Shown in pieces: positions 48,135 to 59,934 of a stretch of DNA of 64,000 nucleotides (within the stretch, counting starts at the first letter, position 1; every line of letters begins with the position of its first letter). The position numbers and the translations under genes were made by a program. Source of the stretch: Haliclystus octoradiatus (taxonomy: Eukaryota > Cnidaria > Staurozoa > Stauromedusae > Haliclystidae). Where the stretch lies: NCBI GenBank assembly GCA_916610825.1, contig OU744453.1, positions 16,309,807 through 16,373,806 of the forward strand, written 5' to 3'. The notes below the pieces were generated by a model. The model saw nothing but the letters and a program-made list of their open reading frames with translations. It was not told where the DNA came from and made no database searches.

Positions 48135-51100
48135 ATGAAACTCTTGACTTTATTATTCTTGTTTAGTAGAATGATATGTGATTCGTATAATAATAATTAC
48201 CAACCACTATCATATCCTTATATTCAACAGCCGCCTGTTAATTATCCTTATATTCAACAACCGCCGCCAATGAATCATCCTTATTTTCAACAACCGCCTG
48301 AGAGTCATCCTTATTTTCAACAACCGCCTGTGAATCATCCTTATTTTCGACATCAGCCTGAGCATCATCATTATTATTGTCCTTGGCAGCCGATATGTCC
48401 GAAAGGTAAGTCATTTCAAAGTATCTATATTGATTGTATTACTGTATCGCAGTTGGTTAATATATACCACAAGAAAATCCATGGTCTAAGTTAATGCTAT
48501 ATATCTTATCTTAATTTGATAAATCTCTGGTTAAATTGGATGGAATTTTAAAAAATTTATAGCTATATATCTTATCTCAATTTGATAAATTTCTGGTTGA
48601 AATAAATGGAATTTGAAAAAATTTGTACTGTACGTCGTTGGCACTCAAATGTCTTCAAGGAATCACATGAAGATTTTCTCTTTGGAGCCCTAACGTAGCT
48701 GTGAATTGATCATGATATTTGTTTTGATATACTATACCTCACACATCAACAACGTCGTCTAAGCTGCTTACCCCGGAGAGGTAACTCCCATATGACAGTT
48801 GTACGGGGATGTGTCACTTTTTATGGGTCCATATTTCAGCTGAGAAATATTTTTTGGGTACGAGGTTACAAATTTTGGAACTTTTTGGTATCGTATTTTT
48901 GACTTTTTCAAGAATTTTGAAAATATTTTGCATCATTTTTGTATATTTACTTAAAATCAATCAACCTGCTGGCACCTTTTGGGTAGCACTAACAGAAGTT
49001 TTCGAACTCTTTAGGTACTTCACCTTTTTTCAACTTGGCACCCCCCCGTCCATGAAAAACTGGAGTTACCCCCCCCGGGCTACTCACAATGGCACAGGAT
49101 TAATATTCTGAACTAATCAATGAAATAAATCATAACACGTAGTTAGATGCATTTGAAAACTTCAGAAATGACAGATGTGTGACCTATAGAACATAGAGAC
49201 AGATATAGGGGCAAAAAATATTGTTGATGGCTTCGATAGACTTAAACAAAACGTTTTGAAAATGGTTGAATCAAATCTGCTAAACTGCTTGTTAATGTTT
49301 AGCTTGCCATGTATATCGCGATGAACTGGAATGTCTGAACATGAATTTAAGAATTACTTTTGCAAGGTAAATTATCTTAAAGTTGAACTACTTGTGGATT
49401 TCATTGTTAAAAGCTTCCATTGTGATTTGATTGCCGTCGGTCGATGCTTTTATTCCTTTTGCTTCTACGTCGAAGAAGAATCAAGACCTGGACCGATCAC
49501 TGCTGGACGCGGTAAACATGAACATTCGGTTGCTTTGAAGTAAATTAATTTCAATAAGATTAGTATTTTTTGGGTTAGCTCAACTATATATACGCTTGTA
49601 TTCTCTATTTTGCTTTGGTGAAGTAATATATGACATGACACGAATTATGATTTGCGTATAAATGGTATATTCATCAAAATAGTAAATTATTATGTTTTTG
49701 TAAGTAATCATCTTTTGTAGCATTTCAATTAAAAAAATTGGCTACTTCAATGCTAGTGGGAGCTGTCCTGCAACTTGAAATTTACATAAAATTTTCATAA
49801 AAACACCATAAGTACTTTCCCGTTTCTTGTTTTAGTCAAATTTTATTGTGGAGCTCACCAGAAATGAATTTTTAAATCATTTCACGGTCAGAGCACTCCT
49901 AACTGAGTCATTTTTTGTTTTTGTCATGCTTCTTGGATTCGCAAAATCTTGGGAGAACAAAATAATCAAAGACCATGAAGCTCACATGCGACATTTGTTG
50001 AAAATGATACGAAGGCTTTGACCGTGAATCAAGAAATACAAGTGGGATTTTTGAAGGGTTTACAATAGAATTTAAATAAACAAGAAATAGGTATTTGTTT
50101 GGCATATTTTTATGAACACTTTTATGTGATTTTCAAGTTGCCCTGAGAAACCTGCCGTTATAGTTCTGTGGCGCTCCATCTACTACACAGGGGAGACCCT
50201 CGAAGCGTGAAACTTTTAAACAATGTTCAGTTTCAACAAAAATTCAATTCAACGGAAGGAAGGAACTGTTAGAAAAATGTTGCAATTTTTTTCTAGAAAA
50301 CTAAAGTTTTGCACATCTAAATTCCATTCTGAAATTTAAAAAAATAAATTCAACAGAAGAAAATATAGGAGTGTGTGATAACAGAATCAAGAAAATAAAT
50401 GTTAAGGTCTGACATCGATTGCATCATCTGATGTATTTTTCCAATTACGAATTTCCAATCACTTACAGGTCTCACTCAGAGAGTTCAGTGGTCTTCATGT
50501 GCTTCCCAATGTGGTCCTGGTATACAACAAAGAGTTATCGGATGTTCAAAGTCATCATCTTCTCGTTCAATGTATTCAAGTTTATGCCTTGCACCATCAT
50601 ATCAAATAACAGAGACTCGTTCTTGTGGTAATGCTTGTCCGTTATGGACTGAATGGAAAACTAATGGTGTTTGCAATGAGAATGCCTGTCCAGAACCTCA
50701 AATTATAACTTCAAGAACATGTAATGGTCCATCTAATACTGTGGTATACCATGCCCTGGAGATGATGCTACTGGTGTAGCATGTAAACTAGCAGCAGGGG
50801 GATCAGCAAGTAAGTAAATTCACCATTTAGTATGCGGACAATAATTGGATAGGGGTAATTTCAAATTGTTGGCATACGGGGACATGCCAATTATTGAGTG
50901 TACCTTTTCATGGTCTTTGAAAATTTTTGGGGAATCTATTTTAGAATTTTCAGAATATTCTATGTATTGTTTTTCAATGAGCAAAACAACTTGTAATCTG
51001 AACCCACGAAATTGTAATCAATTTTCAAATATGCGTCGCTAAAAATTATTTGGGATATACATTATTTTCACCTAATAGAATGTTTGAGGGATCAATTTTG

Positions 51101-53084
51101 GAAAAACTAAATTTAGTGGTGACACATTTCTGGATTCAAATTGGCACCACCCCTCGAAATTTCTTGAATTACACCCCCCCCCCCTTCTGGCTTAACGATG
51201 GACGTATACCGTCTTAAAACTAATTAGGTAATTAATGCTACAAATTGCTAAGAAAGACAAGAATTGACTAGTTTTGGATTCTGTGATTCTCAAAACAAGC
51301 ATATACAATCAAAATCCGGCAATAGTGGTTCCGGATTTAACTGTATTCTATGAATAACGGTAAGCCAAAAAAAGTCCTGGAATGAGTAATTTATGGTCCA
51401 ACTTTGTTAAATATTTACTGCTAACAATGGATTCTGCCAGAACCGGTAAAATTGTTTGTCTCCATAGCATACCGTTATTGCCAGATTCAATTGTGATATA
51501 AAAAAAACTCTTTTTGATACTACTGATAATGTTTAAGAAAAATGTCTTTTCTTTTATTGCCTATATGTAGTTGCTCCTGGCGTTTGGTTTGAAAAATGGA
51601 CTAGTTCTGATAATTTTGCTGATATCGATGATTATGATTATACTGCTGTTGCAGGTGCCACAGCTATATTGGCAACATTTGATTCGACTGGTCAAGATCA
51701 AGGAACAGGGATAGGGGCAACAGCTCAACCATTCTATTCTCGTATGAGCACATTTTTTAAGGTAACAATATCCCTGGGGGAATTCAAAATTGTTTAGATG
51801 GGAAAGTGAAGTTTTCAGACGTCAAAAATGACGGTAAATTTCACAGCAGTTGAGAAACTGAAGTTTCATAAATCTTAGAAGAATGCTTTAGGCGATTTCA
51901 TATTTTGCGTCAATTACAAACATTTCAAAGATGTTCTAAATTAATGCCTTAAAAATTTGCAGGAATCTAGAAAGTGCCATTATAATCCACCGAGTTTTAA
52001 TGGAATGCTATACAACCCGTATACTAAGATCCCAAAATGAAATAAAATGCCTCAATTAATCTAAAAATTATTTCAAACTGAATCATTTAGCTTTTTGAAA
52101 AAGATCCCTTGAAGTTTCACAACGCCCTCCAATCAAATGCCGCATGTGTTTCATATGGCATTTTAAGTCATCATTGCCTCGATCTCTATAACTGCATGAA
52201 AATGTTAGTACCATAATAACAGCATTTTACTCTATCAATCAATTGAGTATGACTACATATAAGGATATTTCGTGTTGAAAGATATGAAGATGTAAAAAAT
52301 ATGCCCGCCGGCTTTTGAGAGAGAATTCAAGTGACGTAACATGTTAAATAAACTAAAAGTAAAGAAAATAAATCAAGTTGCTATGATATCATGGAATTTC
52401 ATTCAAAGTGTATAGAATAGTAGACTATTTATAATCTTGCTTACATTATTATGATAGGATATGAGTTATTTTGCCATTTTTAATTGTTGAAGGCAAATGA
52501 AAGAGATGTATTATCATATGTAATTCTGCATTTACATCCAGCCTTTTGGTTTTTATCAAAATATTAACATTACATTTATATCGTCTTCTATGACTGAAGA
52601 TTACCCCCTTACGCACAAGTGATTGTTTATTGGGGAACATTATTTACAAACATATTATATACTACAACTGAATAACATGTGTGCACTGACTTGGAATCAT
52701 GAAGCCCCGGTCTCCTGCATAGAGTGCGGACGCTACCATCACTGACTGAGCTACCTATGCACTTAAATAGATATGTATAATTACAAGGGAAAGATTAGGA
52801 TATCCAATGTGAAAACTTTAACTTGAATGGGATATAAGCTGAATTGTTTTATTTTCAGTTTTACCATAGATAATGTTTTTGAAGCTTCGACAGATTCGGT
52901 TTCAATACAATTTATATTTTTAGGCGCCTTTGGATGGTGATTACACGTTCTATCTTAGTGGAGATGATAGAACGAAATTGCAAATATTTGATGTGGGGGG
53001 TATTTCTGCAGCATGGTGTAGCTCTTCTGCTCCGTTGTTGAGCATGTACCTTGATACATACACCGATCCGGATGATTATACAGT
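48135..53084 (+). CDS. Secreted Tyr/Pro-rich TSP1-PA14 protein, left copy (frameshifted)
   Basis: Exons 48135-48405, 50469-50809, 51571-51761 and 52924-53084; boundaries are GT..AG and phases 1, 1, 0, 2 agree. Exon 1 gives a signal peptide (MKLLTLLFLFSRMICDS) and a repeat region of units like YPYIQQPP and HPYFQQPP, ending in His/Tyr-rich EHHHYYCPW. Exon 2 encodes two thrombospondin type 1-like repeats (WSSCASQCGPG.., then WTEWKTNGVCN..). Near 50740 it has two extra bases (ACTGTGGTATACC against ACTGGTATACC in the right copy) that shift the frame. Exons 3 and 4 encode a PA14-like barrel (FYSRMSTFFK|APLDGDYTFYLSGDD). The expected next exon on this strand is missing; the next sequence is inverted. 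The product is likely an extracellular adhesive or matrix protein. The gene is probably broken as assembled. Confidence 0.75.
48774..49080. repeat. MITE, GGGGGTAACTCC family, copy in left arm
   Basis: GGAGAGGTAACTCCCATATG start, CTGGAGTTACCCCCCCCGGG end; mirrored copy at 57361-57676. Lies in intron 1 of the TSP1-PA14 gene. Confidence 0.8.
49755..50165. repeat. Foldback MITE in intron 1 of the left TSP1-PA14 gene
   Basis: GCAACTTGAAATTTACATAA at the left pairs with the complement of TTATGTGATTTTCAAGTTGC at the right. TTTCACGGTCAGAGC pairs with GGCTTTGACCGTGAA near the centre. Mirrored at 56288-56698. Confidence 0.65.
50855..51183. repeat. MITE related to the GGGGGTAACTCC family
   Basis: GGGGTAATTTCAAATTGTTG start, ACGGGGACATGCC phrase, and GAATTACACCCCCCCCCC end. 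Mirrored at 55265-55600. Diverged subfamily. Confidence 0.6.
51308..51497. repeat. 190-bp TIR MITE at the inner end of the inverted repeat
   Basis: Ends CAATCAAAATCCGGCAATAG and the inverse of CAATTGAATCTGGCAATAAC form an imperfect 20-24 bp terminal inverted repeat. The inner limit of the large duplication falls at its edge. Confidence 0.7.
52600..52762 (-). repeat. tRNA-derived SINE, family 3
   Basis: Minus strand: GGTAGCTCAGTCAGTGATGG (A box) and CGGGGCTTCATGATTCC (B-box-like). The tail contains ATAAACAATCACTTGTG, shared with 19345-19495. Lies in the intron between PA14a and PA14b. Confidence 0.65.
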
Positions 53085-53395
53085 GTAAGTGTTATCCTTT
53101 CATTAAATAGCTGTGATATTGGACATTTACATAGCCCGGGAGGGGGGTAACTCCACTAGGACGGCTATACCGGCTATTTACTTAAAATCAATCAACCTGC
53201 TAAAACATTTTGGGTAGCATCAAAAGAACTTTTGTAACTTTTGGGTACTTCACCTTTTTCCAAAGTGGCACCTCCCCACCCCTAAAGAGCTGGAGTTACC
53301 CCCCCGATTTGAATTCAAACGTTCTAGACTTAATTCATTGACGATGACCTCATTTAAGCGTGATTTCATCAACGGTGGATAGCGTATTTTAACAG

Positions 53396-53551
53396 TCAAA
53401 AGAGAAATCTAATCTGTTCCCAAATCCATCTATATCTATTGAATTGACGTTAAAATCGAACGATGGTTTAGCAAACGCCAATGGCCCACGGTATCGTAGA
53501 TTTTGTTATCATTTTAGACTATACTTAAATGATGGAGTGCTTGAATCAAGG
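53396..53551 (+). CDS. Possible exon, unrecognised
   Basis: Open frame after a TATTTTAACAG acceptor-like site: NDGLANANGPRYRRFCYHF and RLYLNDGVLESR before an AATCAAG|GTATCT donor-like site. The mirrored copy (38519-38325, minus) keeps the frame but changes PRYRR to PRCRR. Direction matches the left TSP1-PA14 gene here, but in the other block it opposes the neighbouring PA14-gene exon. Could be chance. Confidence 0.2.
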
Positions 53552-54302
53552 TATCTAAAATATGACTCACAAATAATTTTAATTGAAGAAAATACTTTTA
53601 TTCAAAAGGATTTTCATTTGTGTAGCAGGCATGTCTAAGGAATGTGTTCATATTCCATGAATCGCATCGCATCACATTGCTTATATTAACATAACATATA
53701 ATTTTCAGAAACCATTTCTCAACCAAATATTTTGTAAGTAGTATCGTCAGAATCGCTGAAATTTAAAGCAGGGTATAGCAGAGGTTTTTTTTACTTATTT
53801 TCGGTTTATCTGTTTCTCAGTGAAGCTGCCGATATTAAACATGCCGTGTCAAAACAAGTCATTTAATTATATTCAATAAAGTAAATAGTCAGTTTCTGTT
53901 TTCCAGGTAAAGGGAAAATTCTGACAGTTTGATGACTCAGTGTGGCTTTATGTAGAACTTTAATTGGAAAAACGTAGGTATATTCAAAAAGCGAAAGTAA
54001 AACCAAAACAAACCAAAACAATTGAATCAACACATGAGCTCCGTGGTTCATGTTTCACGCTAAAAAGAATTTTGAAATGAGGACGTCAGTACAGGTTTCA
54101 GAGCAAAGGGGCTTCCCCCAATGCGCAAGAGTGGTACGCAATGAAAAAGATATACATGTAGTAAATCTCAACTTCCCTATTGACTTCGAAAACGTCATCA
54201 TTTACAATAAAGTTGGAGTATCATTTTCAATCTTCTCAGATCATCCGCAGCCACTTGGTTAACCCATTGCTAGAAAGTTCTAACAGATGTACTATAAAAA
54301 AT

Positions 54303-54667
54303 AGTAATGTAGACGGTGTTGCCCTACCGAAGGCACCCGTACTACTCCTCTATTTCTGGATGAATGGCTATTTTCGCTGAGAGCAATGATTTTAAACGCT
54401 TTTTGTTGATCTCAGCCGCGACTCTGCAGATCAATTTCAACAGATTTCATGGCAGATAGGTCTTGATTGTCAATGCGCAACAATGCTCAGCAGCTACTCA
54501 CAATGCAATTCCCTCTGGTACATTCCATTCGCCATCCTCAGATGGCACTCATTTGATGTTTCAGATAAAGTCAAGGCTAAGTTGACCTTAGGGGAATTTG
54601 AACCACGGTCGATCAGATATGATCCGATCTGAAGTTCGGTTGCTCTGCCATCTGAGCTAATCCTCCC
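54303..54667 (-). repeat. tRNA-derived SINE, family 1
   Basis: Reverse complement of the SINE at 37297-37661, duplicated with the surrounding block. Confidence 0.85.
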
Positions 54668-54698
54668 TTCACACAAGAAGTAACTATGAGATACTCAC

Positions 54699-57600
54699 CT
54701 TGTATCATAACACAAATAATCGTCAGTCAGTGGATTGTTCTCGAAACTCTGCCATTCAAATCCAACTTTTGCATAATCACGAAGACTGAATCCAAGATGT
54801 TTGACTTGTATAAAATACTTTTTATCCTTCACCAAAGTCACTGATGATATTTGATTTGCAGGTTGTCTATATTTAATAAAAGAATAATAATTTACTATAT
54901 ATACTAACAGTATAGAGACCTATAAATGCAAGTATGTATATAGTATGTGTATCACAATTGAATCCGGCAATAACGGTATGCTATGGAGACAAACAATTTT
55001 TCCGGTTTTGGTAGAATCCATTGTTAGCAGTAAATATTTAACAAAGTTGGACCATAAATTACTCATTCCAGGACTTTTTTTGGCTTACCGTTATTCATAG
55101 AATACAGTTAAATCCGGAACCACTATTGCCGGATTTTGATTGTATATGCTTGTTTTGAGAATCACAGAATCCAAAACTAGTCAATTCTTGTCTTTCTTAG
55201 CAATTTGTAGCATTAATTACCTAATTAGTTTTAAGACGGTATACGTCCATCGTTAAGCCAGAAGGGGGGGGGGGGGTGTAACTCAAGAAATTTTGAGGGG
55301 TGGTGCCAATTTGAATCCAGAAATGTGTCACCACTAAATTTAGTTTTCCCAAAATTGATCCTTTCCTTCAAACATTCTATTAGGTCAAAATAATGTATAT
55401 CCCAAATAATTTTTAGCGACGCATATTTGAAAATTGATTACAATTTCGTGGGTTCAGATTACAAGTTGTTTTGCTCATTGAAAAACAATACATAGAATAT
55501 TCTGAAAATTCTGAAATAGATTCCCCAAAAATTTTCAAAGACCATGAAAAGGTACACTCAATAATTGGCATGTCCCCGTATGCCAACAATTTGAAATTAC
55601 CCCTATCCAATTATTGTCCGCATACTAAATGGTGAATTTACTTACTTGCTGATCCCCCTGATGCTAGTTTACATGCTACACCAGTAGCATCATCTCCAGG
55701 GCATGGTATACCAGTATTAGATGGATCATTACATGTTCTTGAAGTTATAATTTGAGGTTCTGGACAGGCATTCTCATTGCAAACACCATTAGTTTTCCAT
55801 TCAGTCCATAACGGACAAGCATTACCACAAGAACGAGTCTCTGTTATTTGATATGATGGTGCAAGGCATAAACTTGAATACATTGAACGAGAAGATGGTG
55901 ACTTTGAACATCCGATAACTCTTTGTTGTATACCAGGACCACATTGGGAAGCACATGAAGACCACTGAACTCTCTGAGTGAGACCTGTAAGTGATTGGAA
56001 ATTCGTAATTGGAAAAATACATCAGATGATGCAATCGATGTCAGACCTTAACATTTAGTTTCTTGATTGTGTTATCACACACTCCGATATTTTCTTCTGT
56101 TGAATTTATTTTTTTAAATTTCAGAATGGAATTTAGATGTGCAAAACTTTAGTTTTCTAGAAAAAAATTGCAACATTTTTCTAACAGTTCCTTCCTTCCG
56201 TTGAATTGAATTTTTGTTGAACCTGAACATTGTTTAAAAGTTTCACGCTTCGAGAGTCTCCCCTGTGTAGTAGACGGAGCGCCACAGAACTAGAACGGCA
56301 GGTTTCTCAGGGCAACTTGAAAATCACATAAAAGTGTTCATAAAAATATGCCAAACAAATACCTATTTCTTGTTTATTTAAATTCTATTGTAAACCCTTC
56401 AAAATTCCCATTTGTATTTCATGATTCACGGTCAAAGCCTTCCTATCATTTTCAACAAATGTCGCATGTGAGCTTCATGGTCTTTGATTCTTTTGTTCTC
56501 CCAAGATTTTGCGAATCCAAGAAGCATGACAAAAACAAAAAATGAGTGCTCTGACCGTGAAATGATTTATAAATTCATTTCTGGTGAGCTCCACAATAAA
56601 ATTTGACTAAAACAAGAAACGGGAAAGTACTTATGGTGTTTTTATGAAAATTTTATGTAAATTTCAAGTTGCAGGACAGCTCCCACTAGCATTGAAGTTG
56701 ACAATTTTTTTAATTGAAATGCTACAAAAGATGATTACTTACAAAAACATAATAATTTACTATTTTGATGAATATACCATTTATACGCAAATCATAATTC
56801 GTGTCATGTCATATATTACTTCACCAAAGCAAAATAGAGAATACAAGCGTATATATAGTTGAGCTAACCCAAAAAATACTAATCTTATTGAAATTAGTTT
56901 ACTTCAAAACAACCGAATGTTCACGTTTACCGCGTCCAGCAGTGATCGGTCCAGGTCTTGATTCTTCTTCGACGTAGAAGCAATGGAATAAAAGCATCGA
57001 CCGACGGCAATCAAATCACAATGGAAGCTTTTAACAATGAAATCCACAAGTAGTTCAACTGTAAGATAATTTACCTTGCAAAAGTAATTCTTAAATTCAT
57101 GTTCAGACATTCCAGTTCATCGCGATATACATGGCAAGCTAAACATTAACAAGCAGTTTAGCAGATTTGAGTCAACCATTTTTAAAACGTTTTGTTCAAG
57201 TCTATCGAAGCCATCAACAATATTTTTTGCCCCTATATCTGTCTCTATGTTCTATAGGTCACACATCTGTCATTTCTGAAGTTTTCAAATGCATCTAACT
57301 ACGTGTTATGATTTATTTCATTGATTAGTTCAGAATATTAATCCTGTGCCATTGTGAGCAGCCCGGGGGGGTGGGGGGTAACTCCAGTTCTTCAGGGACG
57401 GGGGTGTGCCAAGTTGAAAAAAGGTGAAGTACCTAAAGAGTTCGAAAACTTCTGTTAGTGCTACCCAAAAGGTGCCAGCAGGTTGATTGATTTTAAGTAA
57501 ATATACAAAAATGATGCAAAATATTTTCAAAATTCTTGAAAAAGTCAAAAATAGGATACCAAAAAGTTTCAAAATTTGTAATCTCGTACCCAAAAAATTT

Positions 57601-58312
57601 TTCTCAGCTGGAATATGGACCCATAAAAAGTGACACATCCCCGTACAACTGTCATATGGGAGTTACCTCTCCGGGGTAAGCAGCTTAGACGACGTTGTTG
57701 ATGTGTGAGGTATAGTATATCAAAACAAATATCATGATCAATTCACAGCTACGTTAGGGCTTCACAGAGAAAATCTTCATGTGATTCCTTGAAGACATTT
57801 GAGTGCCAACGACGTACAGTACAAATTTTTTCAAATTCCATTTATTTCAACCAGAAATTTATCAAATTGAGATAAGATATATAGCTATAAATTTTTTAAA
57901 ATTCCATTCAATTTAACCAGAGATTTATCAAATTAAGATAAGATATATAGCTATAACTTAGACCATAGATTTTCTTGCGGTATATATTAACCAACTGCGA
58001 TACAGTAATACAATCAATATAGATACTTTGAAATGACTTACCTTTCGGACATATCGGCTGCCAAGGACAATAATAATGATGATGCTCAGGCTGATGTCGA
58101 AAATAAGGATGATTCACAGGCGGTTGTTGAAAATAAGGATGACTCTCAGGCGGTTGTTGAAAATAAGGATGATTCACAGGCGGCGGTTGTTGAATATAAG
58201 GATAATTAAAAGGCGGCTGTTGAATATAAGGATATGATAGTGGTTGGTAATTATTATTATACGAATCACATATCATTCTACTAAACAAGAATAATAAAGT
58301 CAAGAGTTTCAT
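54699..58312 (-). CDS. Secreted Tyr/Pro-rich TSP1 protein, right copy (PA14 exons missing)
   Basis: Minus-strand exons 58312-58042 (signal peptide and YPYIQQPP/HPYFQQPP repeats) and 55984-55646 (339 nt, two TSP1-like repeats in one intact frame: ..RTCNDPSNTGIPCPGDDATG..). The next recognisable exon is 54866-54699 (post-PA14 module: PANQISSVTLVKDKKYFIQ). The PA14a and PA14b exons that should lie between are absent. Joining TSP1 (ends phase 1) directly to the post-PA14 exon (needs phase 2) would shift the frame, so the gene as assembled is incomplete. Expected role as for the left copy: an extracellular structural or adhesive protein. Confidence 0.7.
54957..55146. repeat. 190-bp TIR MITE, right-arm copy
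   Basis: CAATTGAATCCGGCAATAAC start and the inverse of CAATCAAAATCCGGCAATAG at its end; mirror of 51308-51497. It abuts the inverted block 53136-54940. Confidence 0.7.
55265..55600. repeat. MITE related to the GGGGGTAACTCC family, right arm
   Basis: Mirror of 50855-51183, with a G13 run at 55265. Confidence 0.6.
56288..56698. repeat. Foldback MITE, right-arm copy
   Basis: Mirror of 49755-50165, in intron 1 of the right TSP1 gene. Confidence 0.65.
57361..57676. repeat. MITE, GGGGGTAACTCC family, right arm
   Basis: Mirror of 48774-49080: CCCGGGGGGGTGGGGGGTAA start, ATGGGAGTTACCTCTCCGGG end. Confidence 0.8.
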
Positions 58313-59934
58313 TTTGACATTCACGCCTGGGTTCAGTTTCGATGAGCGAAATATATCTATAGCTTGAGAACATACAAGCTAGACAGATATAATATAATAT
58401 ATATTGTTATTACATATTCATGCGTGATATGCGGGAATCATATCATAACACAAAAACAATCTTTCATGAGTCTACACAGGAAAAATCTCATTCTTTTCTT
58501 GTTTCAGGTCAATTTTTATTGTTTCGCGCCAAACATATTCTTCGTTTAAGCAACATTTAGTTTTGATGTCCAATTTTTGAGCGATTTTTGCTTGCATGAT
58601 TCGAATCTAGCTTGAAATAAGTTAACAGTTATGCAAGAACGAAGCTTTCATTGTGTATAAAATACGATTTTGAAATATTTGAGACAATATAGCTAGTGTT
58701 ATTCAATCGTACAATAGTGTCAAGCTGCGTATACACACAATGACAATCATGTTCATGATCATAGATTAAATCTTATCACATGGGACCATCTACTCCAGGT
58801 GGCATATGTGGGGTGGGGGGCTTCTATACATTAGCTATAGGGGACGTACTATTTTTGTGGATGTTTTCAGTTTTACATGAATATTTATGGGTATCCATTT
58901 CGAACATTATCAAAGTGTCAATTCTATTCTTTGTCTTTGTCGTAAAGAAGTGAAGTTTCAAACCATCTACTTGTATCTAATTCTCCAGTATATGGAATCC
59001 ATGATCTACTGAGATATATTGTTTTCCTTGAGAAAGTGCAGACAAGATGTAATGTATAGATCTCTTGTGTATATCATGTGATCAACAAGTAGTCATGTAT
59101 AAATAATGGTCAGCAAAAGCAAACTTTGGAAAATCAGCGTTGGGTTGCAAATATTTAACATTTGAGTTATATAATTATTATTAACATTGCCGTTGTGTAC
59201 CCCTGATAGTCTTTCTAAAACTGCAGGTTTTGCTACTGAAAAGAATACCCCCAAAGTTGTTTAATTGATGTAGATATATCTCCTGAGGATTTGCAGTAAA
59301 CATTGGGCGTCTAACACAGTTGTCTAGGCTTCTCAGAGCGGGAAATATATTGGATATACAGCTGGAAATCAGAACTTTTAAAGACTGATGCTGAAAACAG
59401 GAATTCTAGACCCTCAGATTTCAAGTATAAAGCCGAAATGATTAACCAAGTAATGCATTTATACGGCCGTGACCAAGCTTCGCAACAATGTAGATCTTCC
59501 TATCACAAAACAATGTTGCTTTGATAGTAACACACACAATATGGAATGTTCTAAAAATATGAACTCCATTAAAGTTTATGTTACGAATTTTACAAATTTT
59601 TCTTTCATTTATCGTGCTTTGTCAGCGTGGACTTTCTACTACATCAAGTCATTATATTTCAATGTTGATAATACATAAAATATCGTATATATATATATAT
59701 ATAAAGGGTCTAAAAGATGCTACGAAATTTTCAAAATTAATACAATGCTGCAGTGATATAAGAGGAAACTAGGTTTTGCCTTTACTGCCTGTCAAAACTA
59801 CATCAATTATATAAAATTATATCATATCTATCAGCACAGTAATGTAATATTTGAATTCAATTCTTTTTGCATTCCTGCAAATGAGTTAATTTTGAAACTT
59901 GCATCCTGGTATTCATGACAGCTGTCACCTCGTC

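Larger units (their letters stand above)
44037..51498 (+). repeat. Left arm of a large inverted duplication (about 7.5 kb)
   Basis: The arm corresponds collinearly to the reverse complement of 54951-64000. Anchors are 48135 with 58312, 50469 with 55984, and 44112 with 62325 (coordinate sum 106437-106455). 44037-44105 matches the last 64 bases of the window, so the right arm carries about 1.6 kb (62326-63937) absent here. The inner end coincides with the end of a small MITE (51308-51497). Arms differ at scattered single bases and small indels. Confidence 0.9.
53136..54940 (-). repeat. Inverted copy of the 37025-38970 block
   Basis: Collinear reverse complement of 37025-38970 (coordinate sum 91964), with few differences. 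It includes an internally deleted GGGGGTAACTCC MITE (53136-53306), the SINE-1 copy (54303-54667, minus) and the post-PA14 exon (54699-54866). It lies in the centre of the large inverted duplication. Confidence 0.9.

Noticed and set aside
48809..49111. 100-codon frame, mirrored at 57330-57638, also 36393-36575 and 38731-38982
   Set aside because: Translations of the GGGGGTAACTCC-family MITE, whose reiterated TTTTTGGGTA gives spurious frames.
49331..49543. Additional exon of the TSP1-PA14 gene
   Set aside because: The signal-peptide exon joins the TSP1 exon perfectly in phase 1 without it, and the mirrored frame in the right arm is disrupted by a frameshift.
52690..52762. tRNA gene on the minus strand
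   Set aside because: Degenerate B box, and a shared tail with 19345-19495 shows it is a SINE head.
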